From assembly GCA_030528125.1 (NCBI GenBank), contig JAUMZM010000017.1, forward strand, positions 1 through 33,002: a stretch of DNA of 33,002 nt, given 5' to 3'. The notes under the pieces were generated by a model. The model was not told the origin of the DNA, made no database searches, and saw nothing but the letters and a program-made list of their open reading frames with translations. Source of the DNA: Tissierellia bacterium. GTDB lineage: Bacteria; Bacillota; Clostridia; Tissierellales; Peptoniphilaceae. Shown piece after piece: positions 1 through 7,592 of this stretch. The stretch's first letter is position 1. Every line of letters starts with the position of its first letter. A program made the translations under genes and the position numbers.

Positions 1-8
1 TAATTAAA

Positions 9-72
9 AAGCAGGTAGGTTTTGTATTTTCTACCTGCTTTGTCTACAGTCTGACCAGATACTAGTATCTGG
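9..72. terminator. Tandem hairpin, bidirectional terminator
   Basis: Two hairpins lie side by side. The first pairs AAGCAGGTAG (9-18) with CTACCTGCTT (31-40). The second is a perfect 18-base palindrome at 55-72 (CCAGATACTAGTATCTGG). Read on the minus strand the first hairpin is followed by TTTTTAATTA, a good end for the bcp-ybjQ transcript. Read on the plus strand the second hairpin is followed by TTTTT, which would stop a transcript entering from the left. The spacer 39-54 (TTTGTCTACAGTCTGA) recurs almost unchanged in the hairpin pair at the right end of the window. Termination is inferred from structure and T-tracts only. Confidence 0.8.
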
Positions 73-81
73 TTTTTGATA

Positions 82-396
82 TTAGTCTAATTTTACGGCT
101 GTTCCAGAGCATGTTATCATAACCATCCCTTCAACAATTGCTTCATAGTCAAACTTAATTCCAACAACTGCATCCGCTCCAATTTCACTAGCACGTCTTT
201 TTAACTCTTCGATAGCTTCATCTCTTCCGCTTATGACAGCTTTCTCATAACCTTGGCTTCTTCCGCCTACGAAATTTCTAAGTCCTGCACCGATATCTTT
301 TAGAAAGTTCATTCCTTCAATTACTTCGCCAAATACTATATCTATGTATTGAGTAATTTCTCTTCCTTCTACATTATTAGTTGTTGTTATTATCAT
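82..396 (-). CDS. YbjQ/UPF0145 family protein
   Basis: A 104-residue protein matching the YbjQ family (UPF0145, DUF74) along its whole length. It has the usual opening with a TTTNNVEGREI-like segment, a central run ending GGRSQGYEK, and a C-terminal GADAVVGIKFDYE segment. The family forms small oligomeric beta-rich proteins sometimes labelled heavy-metal binding, but the biochemical role is not established. There is no signal peptide or membrane segment, so it is probably cytoplasmic. Its ATG (394-396) overlaps the TGA of the upstream peroxiredoxin gene as ATGA, and its ribosome binding site AAGGAGA lies inside that gene, so the two are translationally coupled. Family call is firm; function is unknown. 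Confidence 0.85.
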   Translation of the reverse strand: MIITTTNNVEGREITQYIDIVFGEVIEGMNFLKDIGAGLRNFVGGRSQGYEKAVISGRDEAIEELKRRASEIGADAVVGIKFDYEAIVEGMVMITCSGTAVKLD

Positions 397-854
397 AAAT
401 TCTCCTTTATATAATCTAGTATATAATCTAGAACTTTTTGGGCATGACCTGTTGATTTTACATTTCTAAATTCTTTTACAAGATTTCCTTCTTTATCAAA
501 AATAAAAGTAGACCTTACAACTCCCATATATTCATTTCCAAACATTTTTTTAAGTTTCATAACATCAAGATCTTCTAATAAAACTTTATCTTCATCAGAT
601 AACAAATTAAATTTCAAGTCATTTTTGTCTTTGAATTTCTCATGACTTTTCATAGGGTCTTTGCTTATTCCAACAACAACTGTATCAAGCTTTTTAAACT
701 CATCTAATAGATTGTTAAATTCAATTGCCTCAATAGTGCAACCTTTGGTATTGTCCTTAGGATATGCGTACAAAACTAGGTTTTTGCCTTTGTAGTCTGA
801 TATGGATTTTTCTCCATCAATAGACATCAATTTAATATCTTTAAAGTCTTTCAT
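393..854 (-). CDS. bcp: Peroxiredoxin, BCP/PrxQ type
   Basis: A 153-residue thiol peroxidase of the AhpC/TSA superfamily, expected to reduce hydrogen peroxide and organic hydroperoxides in the cytoplasm. The active-site motif is PKDNTKGC, with Pro32, Thr36 and the peroxidatic Cys39. Arg114 in GVVRSTFIFD completes the site, and the KKMFGNEYMGVVRSTF segment is typical of BCP. In most BCP proteins a resolving cysteine sits five residues after the peroxidatic one; here that place is Ile44 and there is no other cysteine, so the enzyme must be 1-Cys and use an external thiol. The ribosome binding site is GAGGTGA. It is first in a two-gene unit with the YbjQ protein and is divergent from hcp, which fits a shared oxidative and nitrosative stress theme. 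Confidence 0.9.
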   Translation of the reverse strand: MKDFKDIKLMSIDGEKSISDYKGKNLVLYAYPKDNTKGCTIEAIEFNNLLDEFKKLDTVVVGISKDPMKSHEKFKDKNDLKFNLLSDEDKVLLEDLDVMKLKKMFGNEYMGVVRSTFIFDKEGNLVKEFRNVKSTGHAQKVLDYILDYIKENL

Positions 855-894
855 AATTCACCTCGATATTTATTTACCCAAAACTAATTAAAAC

Positions 895-917
895 GTAACT
901 TATGTTACTGATAAGTT
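895..917. promoter_or_regulatory. Crp/Fnr-type dyad upstream of hcp
   Basis: GTAAC-TTAT-GTTAC (895-908) has the 5-4-5 geometry of Crp/Fnr operators. Its centre is at 901.5. A second dyad, AACTTAT (897-903) with ATAAGTT (911-917), overlaps it. A TAATAT hexamer at 931-936 predicts a start near A943, which puts the dyad centre at about -41.5, the class II activator position. No good -35 box is present, as expected for an activator-dependent promoter. The regulator encoded at 5500-6147 is a candidate. The site may also act on the divergent bcp unit. All of this is inferred from sequence. Confidence 0.6.
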
Positions 918-930
918 ATTTAGTGGGTAT

Positions 931-936
931 TAATAT
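931..936 (+). promoter_or_regulatory. Probable -10 box of hcp promoter
   Basis: TAATAT lies 45 bases before the hcp ATG and is the best-placed -10 for a start near 943. A ribosome binding site (AGGAAG) follows just before the start codon. An overlapping TATAAA (934-939) is an alternative. The lack of a TTGACA-like -35 suggests dependence on an activator at the adjoining dyad. Confidence 0.45.
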
Positions 937-981
937 AAATGTAGAAGTTAAGAAATTGTATATAAGAGAAAGGAAGATTAT

Positions 982-2598
982 ATGTTTTGTTTTCAATGTC
1001 AAGAAACTTTAAAGAATGAAGGATGTACAAAAGTAGGAGTATGCGGAAAAGACGAAGATACCGCAAACGCTGAAGACTTATTGGTATATGTTACAAAAGG
1101 ATTAGCAGAAGTAACAAATAAAATTGAAAATGTAGATAAGAAAGTTTATGAAACAATTTCAAATAACCTATTCTACACAATAACAAACGCAAACTTTGAC
1201 GCAAATGTAATATTAGATAATGTAGTAAAAACTATTGATTTAAAAGAAAAACTAATAAAAGAAAACAATGTAACGGATTTAAGTGAAGCTGGAAAATACA
1301 ATGAAAAAGATCTTGAAACACTTAAAAAAGATGCAGTTAAAATTGGTGTATTAAATATAGTAAATGAAGATGAGAGATCTCTAGTAGAATTAGTAACTTA
1401 TGGACTAAAGGGAATGGCAGCTTATAACCATCATGCAAATGTATTAGGAAAATACGACAGTGAAGTAGATAAGTTTATAACCTATGCTCTAGAAGAGACT
1501 CTAAAAGATGACAAAGACATAAATAACCTAATAGATCTTGTAATAAAGACAGGAGAACATGGCGTAAAGGTTATGGATCTATTGGATAGAGCAAATACAG
1601 AAAGCTTTGGAAATCCAGAGATAACAGAAGTTGATTTATCAGCAGGAGACAAGCCGGGAATACTTATTTCAGGACATGATCTAAATGATATGAGAATGTT
1701 ACTTGAACAAACCAAAGGAACAGGAGTAGAAGTTTATACACATAGTGAAATGCTTCCTGCAAACTATTATCCATACTTTAAGAAATATGATAATTTCCAT
1801 GGAAACTATGGAAACAGCTGGTGGTCACAAAATGAAGAATTTGAAAAATTCAACGGACCAATATTAATGACAACTAACTGTATAGTTCCAATGAAGAAAA
1901 ACAATACTTACAAAGACAGATTATTCACAACAGGAATGGCAGGATATCCTGGTTGCAAACACATAGAACCAGATGAAAATGGAAATAAAGATTTCTCTGA
2001 AATAATAGAACTTGCCAAAAAATGTAAAGCACCTACAAACCTAGAAGATGGAAAGATCGTAGGAGGATTTGCACATAATCAAGTAGAACAATTAGCAGGC
2101 AAAGTATCAGAAGAAATAAAAAATGGAAATATCAAGAAATTTGTAGTAATGGCAGGTTGCGACGGAAGATTTAAAGAAAGAAGCTATTACACAGAATTTG
2201 CACAAAAACTTCCAAAAGACTATGTAATATTAACAGCAGGTTGTGCAAAATATAGATATAATAAACTAGATCTTGGAGATATAAATGGTATACCAAGAGT
2301 ACTAGATGCAGGACAATGCAATGACTCATATTCATTAGTAAGAACAGCACTCTTATTAAAAGATGCATTTGGATTAGAGTCAGTAAATGACTTACCAATA
2401 GAATACAATATAGCTTGGTATGAACAAAAAGCAGTAATAGTACTACTTGCACTATTATCACTTGGAGTACAAAATATCCATCTAGGACCAACATTACCAG
2501 CATTCTTATCTCCAACTGTAGTAGACTTTTTAGTAGAAAACTTCAACATTGCACCTATTACAACAGTAGAAGAGGATATGGCAGTAATTACAAAATAA
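982..2598 (+). CDS. hcp: Hybrid cluster protein (hydroxylamine reductase)
   Basis: A 538-residue cytoplasmic Fe-S enzyme of the Hcp/prismane family. These proteins reduce hydroxylamine in vitro and are linked in vivo to nitric oxide detoxification. The N-terminal cubane motif has Cys3, Cys6, Cys15 and Cys21 (CX2CX8CX5C), the spacing of the class I form of strict anaerobes. All expected hybrid-cluster ligands are recognisable: His in SGHDLNDM, Glu in YTHSEM, Cys in [24 protein letters not shown] and [10 protein letters not shown], and Glu plus Lys in WYEQKAV. Length is normal. It is a single-gene unit with its own promoter region and a strong terminator. No hcr reductase gene adjoins it, as is usual in anaerobes, so the electron donor must be encoded elsewhere. 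Codons ending in A are strongly preferred. Confidence 0.97.
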   Translation: MFCFQCQETLKNEGCTKVGVCGKDEDTANAEDLLVYVTKGLAEVTNKIENVDKKVYETISNNLFYTITNANFDANVILDNVVKTIDLKEKLIKENNVTDLSEAGKYNEKDLETLKKDAVKIGVLNIVNEDERSLVELVTYGLKGMAAYNHHANVLGKYDSEVDKFITYALEETLKDDKDINNLIDLVIKTGEHGVKVMDLLDRANTESFGNPEITEVDLSAGDKPGILISGHDLNDMRMLLEQTKGTGVEVYTHSEMLPANYYPYFKKYDNFHGNYGNSWWSQNEEFEKFNGPILMTTNCIVPMKKNNTYKDRLFTTGMAGYPGCKHIEPDENGNKDFSEIIELAKKCKAPTNLEDGKIVGGFAHNQVEQLAGKVSEEIKNGNIKKFVVMAGCDGRFKERSYYTEFAQKLPKDYVILTAGCAKYRYNKLDLGDINGIPRVLDAGQCNDSYSLVRTALLLKDAFGLESVNDLPIEYNIAWYEQKAVIVLLALLSLGVQNIHLGPTLPAFLSPTVVDFLVENFNIAPITTVEEDMAVITK

Positions 2599-2617
2599 TA
2601 TAAAGACCTAATAAATT

Positions 2618-2648
2618 ATGGATGCAACTAATAGTTGCATCCATTTTT
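2618..2648 (+). terminator. Terminator after hcp
   Basis: A 12-bp perfect stem, ATGGATGCAACT (2618-2629) with AGTTGCATCCAT (2633-2644), has a three-base loop and is followed by a T-tract (2644-2648). It sits 20 bases after the hcp stop codon and separates hcp from the MarR unit. Confidence 0.92.
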
Positions 2649-2720
2649 GTGTGCTTAGTTATTGTAATAATTTCTATTAAAGGAGTGATAAGATAAATTT
2701 CAAAATGATTTCAAATATGA

Positions 2721-2726
2721 TATAAT
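2721..2726 (+). promoter_or_regulatory. Promoter of the marR-uvrA-like unit (extended -10)
   Basis: TATAAT at 2721-2726 is preceded by TGA, giving an extended -10 (TGATATAAT). The -35 candidate TTTCAA at 2698-2703 is poor, with a 17-base spacer. The predicted start near 2733 falls inside the 22-base palindrome, so a bound repressor would block RNA polymerase. Confidence 0.7.
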
Positions 2727-2743
2727 TTCTATATAGAAATTAT
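2722..2743. promoter_or_regulatory. Perfect 22-base palindrome, probable MarR operator
   Basis: The half-sites ATAATTTCTAT and ATAGAAATTAT form an uninterrupted perfect palindrome that overlaps the -10 box and the predicted transcript start and ends just before the ribosome binding site GGAGG (2747-2751). The position and dyad form are typical of MarR-family autoregulation, and the next gene encodes a MarR protein. Binding is an inference. Confidence 0.72.
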
Positions 2744-2756
2744 ATTGGAGGAAATT

Positions 2757-3185
2757 ATGAATTTAAAAACATCACTTATACAATTGCAATGTGAAATGGT
2801 AGCAGAAAGAAATCTCGTAAATCCAAAGGAGATTACATGGTTACAATATGACATATTATATAAAATTGATAAAGAAGGCGAAATCTTACCATCTGATTTA
2901 AGTCTAGTACTTGGAGTATCACGTACCAAGCTATCAAAGGCTCTTAAAGGTTTAAAGGAAATGGGATATATAGAGCAATTTCCCAATAAATTAGATGGAA
3001 GAGAACTTTACACAACAATTACCAATAAAGGGGAGAGCTTATTAGAAAGTATTTTTGAAAATCATAATAATATTTACAAAATAGCCTTAAAATCTTTTAC
3101 CAAAGATGAACAGAAAGAATTTATACATTTGTCTAGTATCTTATCCAATGAATTGAAAAAATCAAGGATAGATCAAAATGAATGA
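2757..3185 (+). CDS. MarR-family transcriptional regulator
   Basis: A 142-residue winged-helix regulator. The DNA-binding core runs from about residue 26 to 90: ITWLQYDILYKI, then the helix-turn-helix SDLSLVLGVSRTKLSKALKGLKEMGYI, then a wing containing NKLDGRELYTTITNKG, which carries the conserved D-x-R of MarR wings. The C-terminal helices should form the dimer interface. The ATG at 2757 is preferred over an in-frame TTG at 2745, because the TTG reading would place the ribosome binding site GGAGG inside the gene. The gene overlaps the UvrA-like gene by 8 bases, so the two are co-transcribed. It probably represses this unit through the palindrome at 2722-2743. The inducing ligand is unknown. 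Confidence 0.88.
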   Translation: MNLKTSLIQLQCEMVAERNLVNPKEITWLQYDILYKIDKEGEILPSDLSLVLGVSRTKLSKALKGLKEMGYIEQFPNKLDGRELYTTITNKGESLLESIFENHNNIYKIALKSFTKDEQKEFIHLSSILSNELKKSRIDQNE

Positions 3186-5433
3186 TTATATTATTGTAAA
3201 AAACGCTAGATGTAATAACCTAAAAAACATTTCAGTAGAAATCCCCAAGCATAAGATAGTTGCAGTTACTGGAGTTTCGGGATCGGGGAAGTCTTCTTTC
3301 GTATTTAATACGATTGCAAGTGAATCACAAAGACTATTAAATGAAACTTATTGTTCATATATACAAAATATTTTGCCAAAATTTAATAAATCACCTGTTG
3401 ATAATATTTCTAATCTTCCAGTATCTTTAGTTATTGATCAAAAAAGAATCAGAGGGAATTCCAGATCAACCGTTGGAACTATTACAGATATTTATTCAGA
3501 TTTGAGATTATTGTATTCAAGAATTGCAAAACCTTTTGTAGGCTATTCTATGAAATATTCTTTTAATAATCCAGAAGGTATGTGCAAAAAATGTGAAGGA
3601 TTGGGTGTGGTTAAATCAATTGATATTGATAAATTGATAGATTTTGATAAGTCTTTAAACGACAATGCGATAAACTTTCCTACATTTAAAAATGGAGGGT
3701 GGAGACTTACAAGATATACTGAATCGGGATTTTTTGATAATAATAAGAAAATATCTGACTATAGCAATGATGAACTTGAATTACTATTGTATTCTCCAAA
3801 AATAAAACCTCAAAATCCTAGCCCTAAATGGCATAAAACAGCAAAATATTTTGGAATAATTCCAAGAATTATGGAAAGCTTCGTAAATGTCGAAAATCCC
3901 CAATATAAAAAGCAATTAGATAGAATTTTAATAACTAAAACATGCCCAAAATGTCATGGAAAAAGACTTAATGAAGAAGTCTTAAGTGCAAGGATAAAAG
4001 ATAAATCCATAGCAGACTTATCTGATATGAATATAGATGATTTGTTTTGTTTTATAGATGAAATTAAAGAAGAAAAGGTCAAAGAGATTATTCATGAATT
4101 AAAAATGAAATTAAAAAGTCTATCTCTTGTTGGATTAGATTATTTGAAATTAAATCAACCCACAGCAGCACTTTCTGGCGGAGAATCCCAAAGAATTAAA
4201 ATGGTTAAATATCTAAATAGCTCTTTATCAGATGTCCTTTATATTTTTGATGAGCCAAGTGTAGGACTCCATCCAGAAGATATTAAGGGAATAACTAATA
4301 TCTTTAAGGGTCTTAAAGACAAAGGGAATTCTGTTTTATTTGTAGATCATGATAAGGATATGATTAAGGATTGTGATTATCTCATAAATTTTGGCGAAGG
4401 TGCTGGAATTAATGGCGGAAAAATAACTTTTAAAGGAAGTTATAAAAAATTATTAGAATCAAATACCATAACAGCAAAGACCTTTTTAGAAGATCATCAC
4501 ATAAATAAAAAAAGAAAAGACTTTTCAAATTTCTATGAATTAAATAATGTATCAAAACACAACATAAAAAATCTATCTGTAAAAATCCCTCGAAATTCCA
4601 TTACGGTGGTAACAGGATTAGCAGGATCTGGTAAAAGCACTTTAATAAGAGAAATTTTTAAGAATAAGTATCCCCAATCTACTATCTTAGATCAAAGCCT
4701 TCCACAAAGAAGCTCTCGCTCTAATATTATGACCTACTTAGGAATATATGATGAGATCAAAAAAATATTTGGTAAGGAAAATAATATAGATAAGTCACTA
4801 TTTTCAGTTACAGGGAAAGGAGCTTGTCCTTATTGTAAAGGTAAAGGAGTCATAAAATATGATTTTGCATATTTGGGCAATTCCTATCTTATTTGTGAAA
4901 AATGCGAAGGTAAAAGATTTAATGACAAGGCTTTATCTTATTTTTATAAAGATAAAGATATTAGTGAGATTTTTGATTTAACGGCAATAGAGGCAAGTAA
5001 AATATTTTGTGATAATTTAAAAATAAAAAAAGCCCTAGAGTCTCTAATCAAGGCAAATTTATCATATATAAAACTTGGACAAACCCTAGATACTTATTCA
5101 GGAGGGGAACTTCAAAGACTTAAAATAGCTTACATGTTATTAAATAAAACATCTAATATAATTATATTAGATGAACCAACTACAGGACTTCATGAAGCAG
5201 ATATAAATAATTTAATAAAGCTTATCGATGAATTGGCAAATGCTGGAAATACCATGATAATAATAGAACACAACTTATCAGTAATAAGCAAGGCAGATTG
5301 GATTATCGATCTTGGACCAAAAGGTGGAAATCTTGGAGGTAGGTTATTATTTGAAGGTTATCCTATAGATTTTATCAGTTGTAAAAATTCATATACAGCT
5401 AATCATTTAAAAAGATTTTTAAAGATAAAATAA
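3178..5433 (+). CDS. UvrA-like tandem ABC ATPase without UvrB-binding domain
   Basis: A 751-residue cytoplasmic protein with two UvrA-type ABC ATPase halves; canonical UvrA has about 940. Walker A motifs are GVSGSGKSS (Lys38) and GLAGSGKST (Lys486). Signatures are LSGGESQR (332-339) and YSGGELQR (640-647). Walker B segments end DEP at 358-360 and 665-667, followed by His391 and His698 switch residues. Zinc modules have cysteine pairs at 136/139, 256/259, 550/553 and 573/576. The chain passes from LRLLYSRI (about 117) almost directly to the first zinc module, so the UvrB-binding domain of true UvrA is missing. Proteins of this kind are linked to DNA-drug tolerance rather than standard excision repair. 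The MarR gene in the same unit supports an inducible drug or toxin response. It is not a fragment: both ATPase sites look intact. Confidence 0.85.
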   Translation: MNDYIIVKNARCNNLKNISVEIPKHKIVAVTGVSGSGKSSFVFNTIASESQRLLNETYCSYIQNILPKFNKSPVDNISNLPVSLVIDQKRIRGNSRSTVGTITDIYSDLRLLYSRIAKPFVGYSMKYSFNNPEGMCKKCEGLGVVKSIDIDKLIDFDKSLNDNAINFPTFKNGGWRLTRYTESGFFDNNKKISDYSNDELELLLYSPKIKPQNPSPKWHKTAKYFGIIPRIMESFVNVENPQYKKQLDRILITKTCPKCHGKRLNEEVLSARIKDKSIADLSDMNIDDLFCFIDEIKEEKVKEIIHELKMKLKSLSLVGLDYLKLNQPTAALSGGESQRIKMVKYLNSSLSDVLYIFDEPSVGLHPEDIKGITNIFKGLKDKGNSVLFVDHDKDMIKDCDYLINFGEGAGINGGKITFKGSYKKLLESNTITAKTFLEDHHINKKRKDFSNFYELNNVSKHNIKNLSVKIPRNSITVVTGLAGSGKSTLIREIFKNKYPQSTILDQSLPQRSSRSNIMTYLGIYDEIKKIFGKENNIDKSLFSVTGKGACPYCKGKGVIKYDFAYLGNSYLICEKCEGKRFNDKALSYFYKDKDISEIFDLTAIEASKIFCDNLKIKKALESLIKANLSYIKLGQTLDTYSGGELQRLKIAYMLLNKTSNIIILDEPTTGLHEADINNLIKLIDELANAGNTMIIIEHNLSVISKADWIIDLGPKGGNLGGRLLFEGYPIDFISCKNSYTANHLKRFLKIK

Positions 5434-5440
5434 AATATTA

Positions 5441-5446
5441 TATAAT
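5441..5446 (+). promoter_or_regulatory. Possible -10 box for the Crp/Fnr regulator gene
   Basis: TATAAT at 5441-5446 lies 53 bases before the start codon. No convincing -35 is present upstream, and the surrounding DNA is very A+T-rich, so the call is weak. No terminator was found between this gene and the UvrA-like gene, so read-through from upstream is also possible. Confidence 0.35.
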
Positions 5447-5453
5447 AAATGTT

Positions 5454-5492
5454 CCTATTTTTTATTGCTAAAATACAGTAAAATAAAATAGG
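5454..5492. repeat. Inverted repeat reaching into the ribosome binding site
   Basis: CCTATTTT (5454-5461) is complementary to AAAATAGG (5485-5492), with partial pairing further in. The right arm shares GG with the ribosome binding site AGGAGG (5490-5495). No T-run follows, so it is not a terminator. It could hide the binding site in RNA or be a DNA operator. Confidence 0.4.
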
Positions 5493-5499
5493 AGGCATT

Positions 5500-6147
5500 A
5501 TGAATATTAGAGATATACAATTATTTAAAAATCTAAATGATGATGAGTTTGAAAAGATAAAAAGAGACATTGATATAGAAGAGAAAGTTTATGAAAAAGA
5601 CGAATATATATTTCGTCAAAATGAAATAGGAGAAAATTTATTTATATTAGAAAAGGGCAAGATTGAAGTATCAAAGTTTGATAATAATGGCAAACGATAT
5701 ATAGTAAATACCTTAACTCCAATAGAGCCATTTGGTGAAGTCTATGCAATATTAGAAATGCCTTATGATTTTTCTGCAATAGCTATAGAAAAATCAAAAA
5801 TATATATAATAAAGAATTTAAAGGAAATAGTTGAGAAAAAGGCTAGTAAGAAATTTCTTATAAATATAATAAGACTTCTATCCAAAAAGTCTTTGTATCT
5901 AAGTAGGAAAAATCAAATAACATCAAAATTCACTTTAAGACAGAAGATATCAAATTATCTGATCTTAAATGCAAAAGATGATAAAGTAAAGCTAAAAATG
6001 ACAAGAGAAGAGTGGGCAGATTATCTATCTGTTACAAGACCGTCTCTTTCTAGAGAATTATCGAAAATGCAAGAAGAAGGTCTTATACAATTAGACAAAA
6101 ATACTGTTATATTAAAGAACAAACAAGAGCTTGAAGGTATATTATAG
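5500..6147 (+). CDS. Crp/Fnr-family transcriptional regulator
   Basis: A 215-residue regulator with an N-terminal cyclic-nucleotide-binding-like beta-barrel (about 5-115), a dimer helix (about 116-140) and a C-terminal winged helix (about 145-210). The recognition region is MTREEWADYLSVTRPSLSREL. It has no cysteines, so it cannot carry an Fnr-type Fe-S cluster. The segment after FGE has no arginine matching the cAMP phosphate contact of Crp, so cAMP is an unlikely ligand. The RPSLSRE recognition helix and the nearby hcp gene make an HcpR-like role (nitrosative stress, control of hcp) plausible. That is an inference, since the target could lie elsewhere. Ribosome binding site AGGAGG. Confidence 0.85.
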   Translation: MNIRDIQLFKNLNDDEFEKIKRDIDIEEKVYEKDEYIFRQNEIGENLFILEKGKIEVSKFDNNGKRYIVNTLTPIEPFGEVYAILEMPYDFSAIAIEKSKIYIIKNLKEIVEKKASKKFLINIIRLLSKKSLYLSRKNQITSKFTLRQKISNYLILNAKDDKVKLKMTREEWADYLSVTRPSLSRELSKMQEEGLIQLDKNTVILKNKQELEGIL

Positions 6148-6192
6148 ACATTTTAAATAATTATTAAGTATTTTATTTATTAAGTTAAAGTG

Positions 6193-6222
6193 TTGACATT
6201 TATTGTACTAAAGTGGTATCTT
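6193..6222 (+). promoter_or_regulatory. Promoter of the threonine operon
   Basis: A consensus -35 TTGACA (6193-6198) and a -10 TATCTT (6217-6222) are separated by 18 bases. The predicted start near 6229 leaves a leader of about 40 bases, too short for a T-box or riboswitch. This is the first good promoter ahead of the aspartate kinase gene. Confidence 0.75.
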
Positions 6223-6230
6223 AAATTAAA

Positions 6231-6249
6231 TACATTGTTTTTTAATGTA
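6231..6249. promoter_or_regulatory. Small dyad at the start of the threonine operon leader
   Basis: TACATT (6231-6236) and AATGTA (6244-6249) form an inverted repeat just downstream of the predicted start and 9 bases before the GGAGG ribosome binding site (6259-6263). It may be a repressor operator or a weak RNA hairpin. In this A+T-rich DNA it may also be chance. Confidence 0.3.
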
Positions 6250-6269
6250 ACATAAACTGGAGGAATTCA

Positions 6270-7574
6270 ATGAAGGTCTTAAAGTTTGGAGGAAGCTCTT
6301 TAGCTGATTCCAATCAATTTAGAAAGGTAAAGGATATTATATTATCAGATAGCGAAAGAAAATATATCGTTGTATCTGCTCCTGGTAAGGGCGAGAACAA
6401 TAGCCATAAGGTTACAGATCTTCTTTTGATGTGCTATCAACTTTCAAGTCATGGTCTTAATTTTAAAGAGGTCTTTGAAATAGTTGAAAATATTTATAAG
6501 GACATAGTAGATAATCTTGGTCTAAAAATTGATATAGATAAAATTCTAGAAGATATTTATAGAGAAATTCAAGAAGGGGCATCAAAAGATTTTACGGCAA
6601 GTAGAGGAGAGTACCTAAATGCAATATTATTATCTGATTTTCTAGGATTTAACTTTGTAGATGCAAAGGATTTGATATATTTTAAAGATGGAAAGCCTAA
6701 TTTTGATAAGATAAAAGAAAAAGTACAAGATGAGTTAAAGGATAAAGAATATTCAGTAATACCTGGATTTTATGGAATAGATGAATTTGGTAATATAAAA
6801 ATCTTTTCAAGAGGGGGCTCTGATATAACAGGATCCATAATAGCAGATGCTTTAAATTCGGATATATATGAGAATTGGACTGATGTATCTGGATTTCTAG
6901 TTGCAGATCCTAATATCGTAGAAAATCCACGAGTAATAAAATATATAACCTACGATGAGCTAAGAGAGCTTTCTTATATGGGTGCTCATGTACTTCATGA
7001 AGATTCTATATTTCCAGTAAAAAGACATGGAATAACTATAAATATAAGAAATACCAATAAGCCCAATGATGATGGGACTTTTATAATATCTAACTACGAT
7101 GATAATAGAAGACCTGATATTATAACAGGTATTGCAGGAAGACCTGATTTTAGCGTAGTTACAATAAAAAAGGCATTTATGAATTCAGAGCTTGGTTTTC
7201 TAAGAAAGGTCATGTCCGTATTTGAGACAAATGATATAAAGATAGATCATATCCCATCAGGAATAGACTCTGTGTCCTTGGTTGTAGAAAGCTCAGAGCT
7301 TTCTGGAAAGATATCAAGAGTTACTGAAGAAATAAAAATCTATACTGATTCAGATTCTATAGAAGTAGAAGATAAGATTGCACTTATCACAGTTGTAGGT
7401 GATGGAATGATCAATAAGAAGGGAACTTCAGCAAAGATATTTACTTCTCTTGCAGAAAATAATTTAAATATAAGAATGATAAGTCAAGGTTCAAGTGAGC
7501 TTAATATAATAATTGGAGTTTTGCAAAAAGATTTCAAAAAGGCAATAAGAGCTATATATTATGCTTTTAATTAA
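6270..7574 (+). CDS. lysC: Aspartate kinase
   Basis: A 434-residue enzyme that phosphorylates aspartate, the first step toward threonine, methionine and lysine. The kinase domain starts with KFGGSSLA (residues 5-12), the conserved phosphate-binding opening. It also contains ASRGEYLNA, FSRGGSDITGSIIA and a WTDVSGFLVADP segment expected for the substrate and ATP sites. Two ACT domains follow from about residue 290 (VVTIKKAFMNSELGFLRKVMSVF) and 365 (ALITVVGDGMINKKGTSAKIF), the usual sites of feedback by lysine or threonine. As the first gene of a unit that makes only threonine, threonine feedback is the likelier control, but the sequence does not prove it. Ribosome binding site GGAGG. Confidence 0.93.
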   Translation: MKVLKFGGSSLADSNQFRKVKDIILSDSERKYIVVSAPGKGENNSHKVTDLLLMCYQLSSHGLNFKEVFEIVENIYKDIVDNLGLKIDIDKILEDIYREIQEGASKDFTASRGEYLNAILLSDFLGFNFVDAKDLIYFKDGKPNFDKIKEKVQDELKDKEYSVIPGFYGIDEFGNIKIFSRGGSDITGSIIADALNSDIYENWTDVSGFLVADPNIVENPRVIKYITYDELRELSYMGAHVLHEDSIFPVKRHGITINIRNTNKPNDDGTFIISNYDDNRRPDIITGIAGRPDFSVVTIKKAFMNSELGFLRKVMSVFETNDIKIDHIPSGIDSVSLVVESSELSGKISRVTEEIKIYTDSDSIEVEDKIALITVVGDGMINKKGTSAKIFTSLAENNLNIRMISQGSSELNIIIGVLQKDFKKAIRAIYYAFN

Positions 7575-7592
7575 TTTGTTTTAGGGGTTTAT

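Noticed and set aside
1482..2549. Three long minus-strand frames inside hcp
   Set aside because: They lie wholly within a well-supported hcp gene, have no ribosome binding sites and show low-complexity hydrophobic translations. They are shadows of the A-rich codon use.
2745..2756. TTG start for the MarR gene
   Set aside because: The TTG would make the GGAGG ribosome binding site part of the coding sequence; ATG at 2757 has that site at a normal distance.
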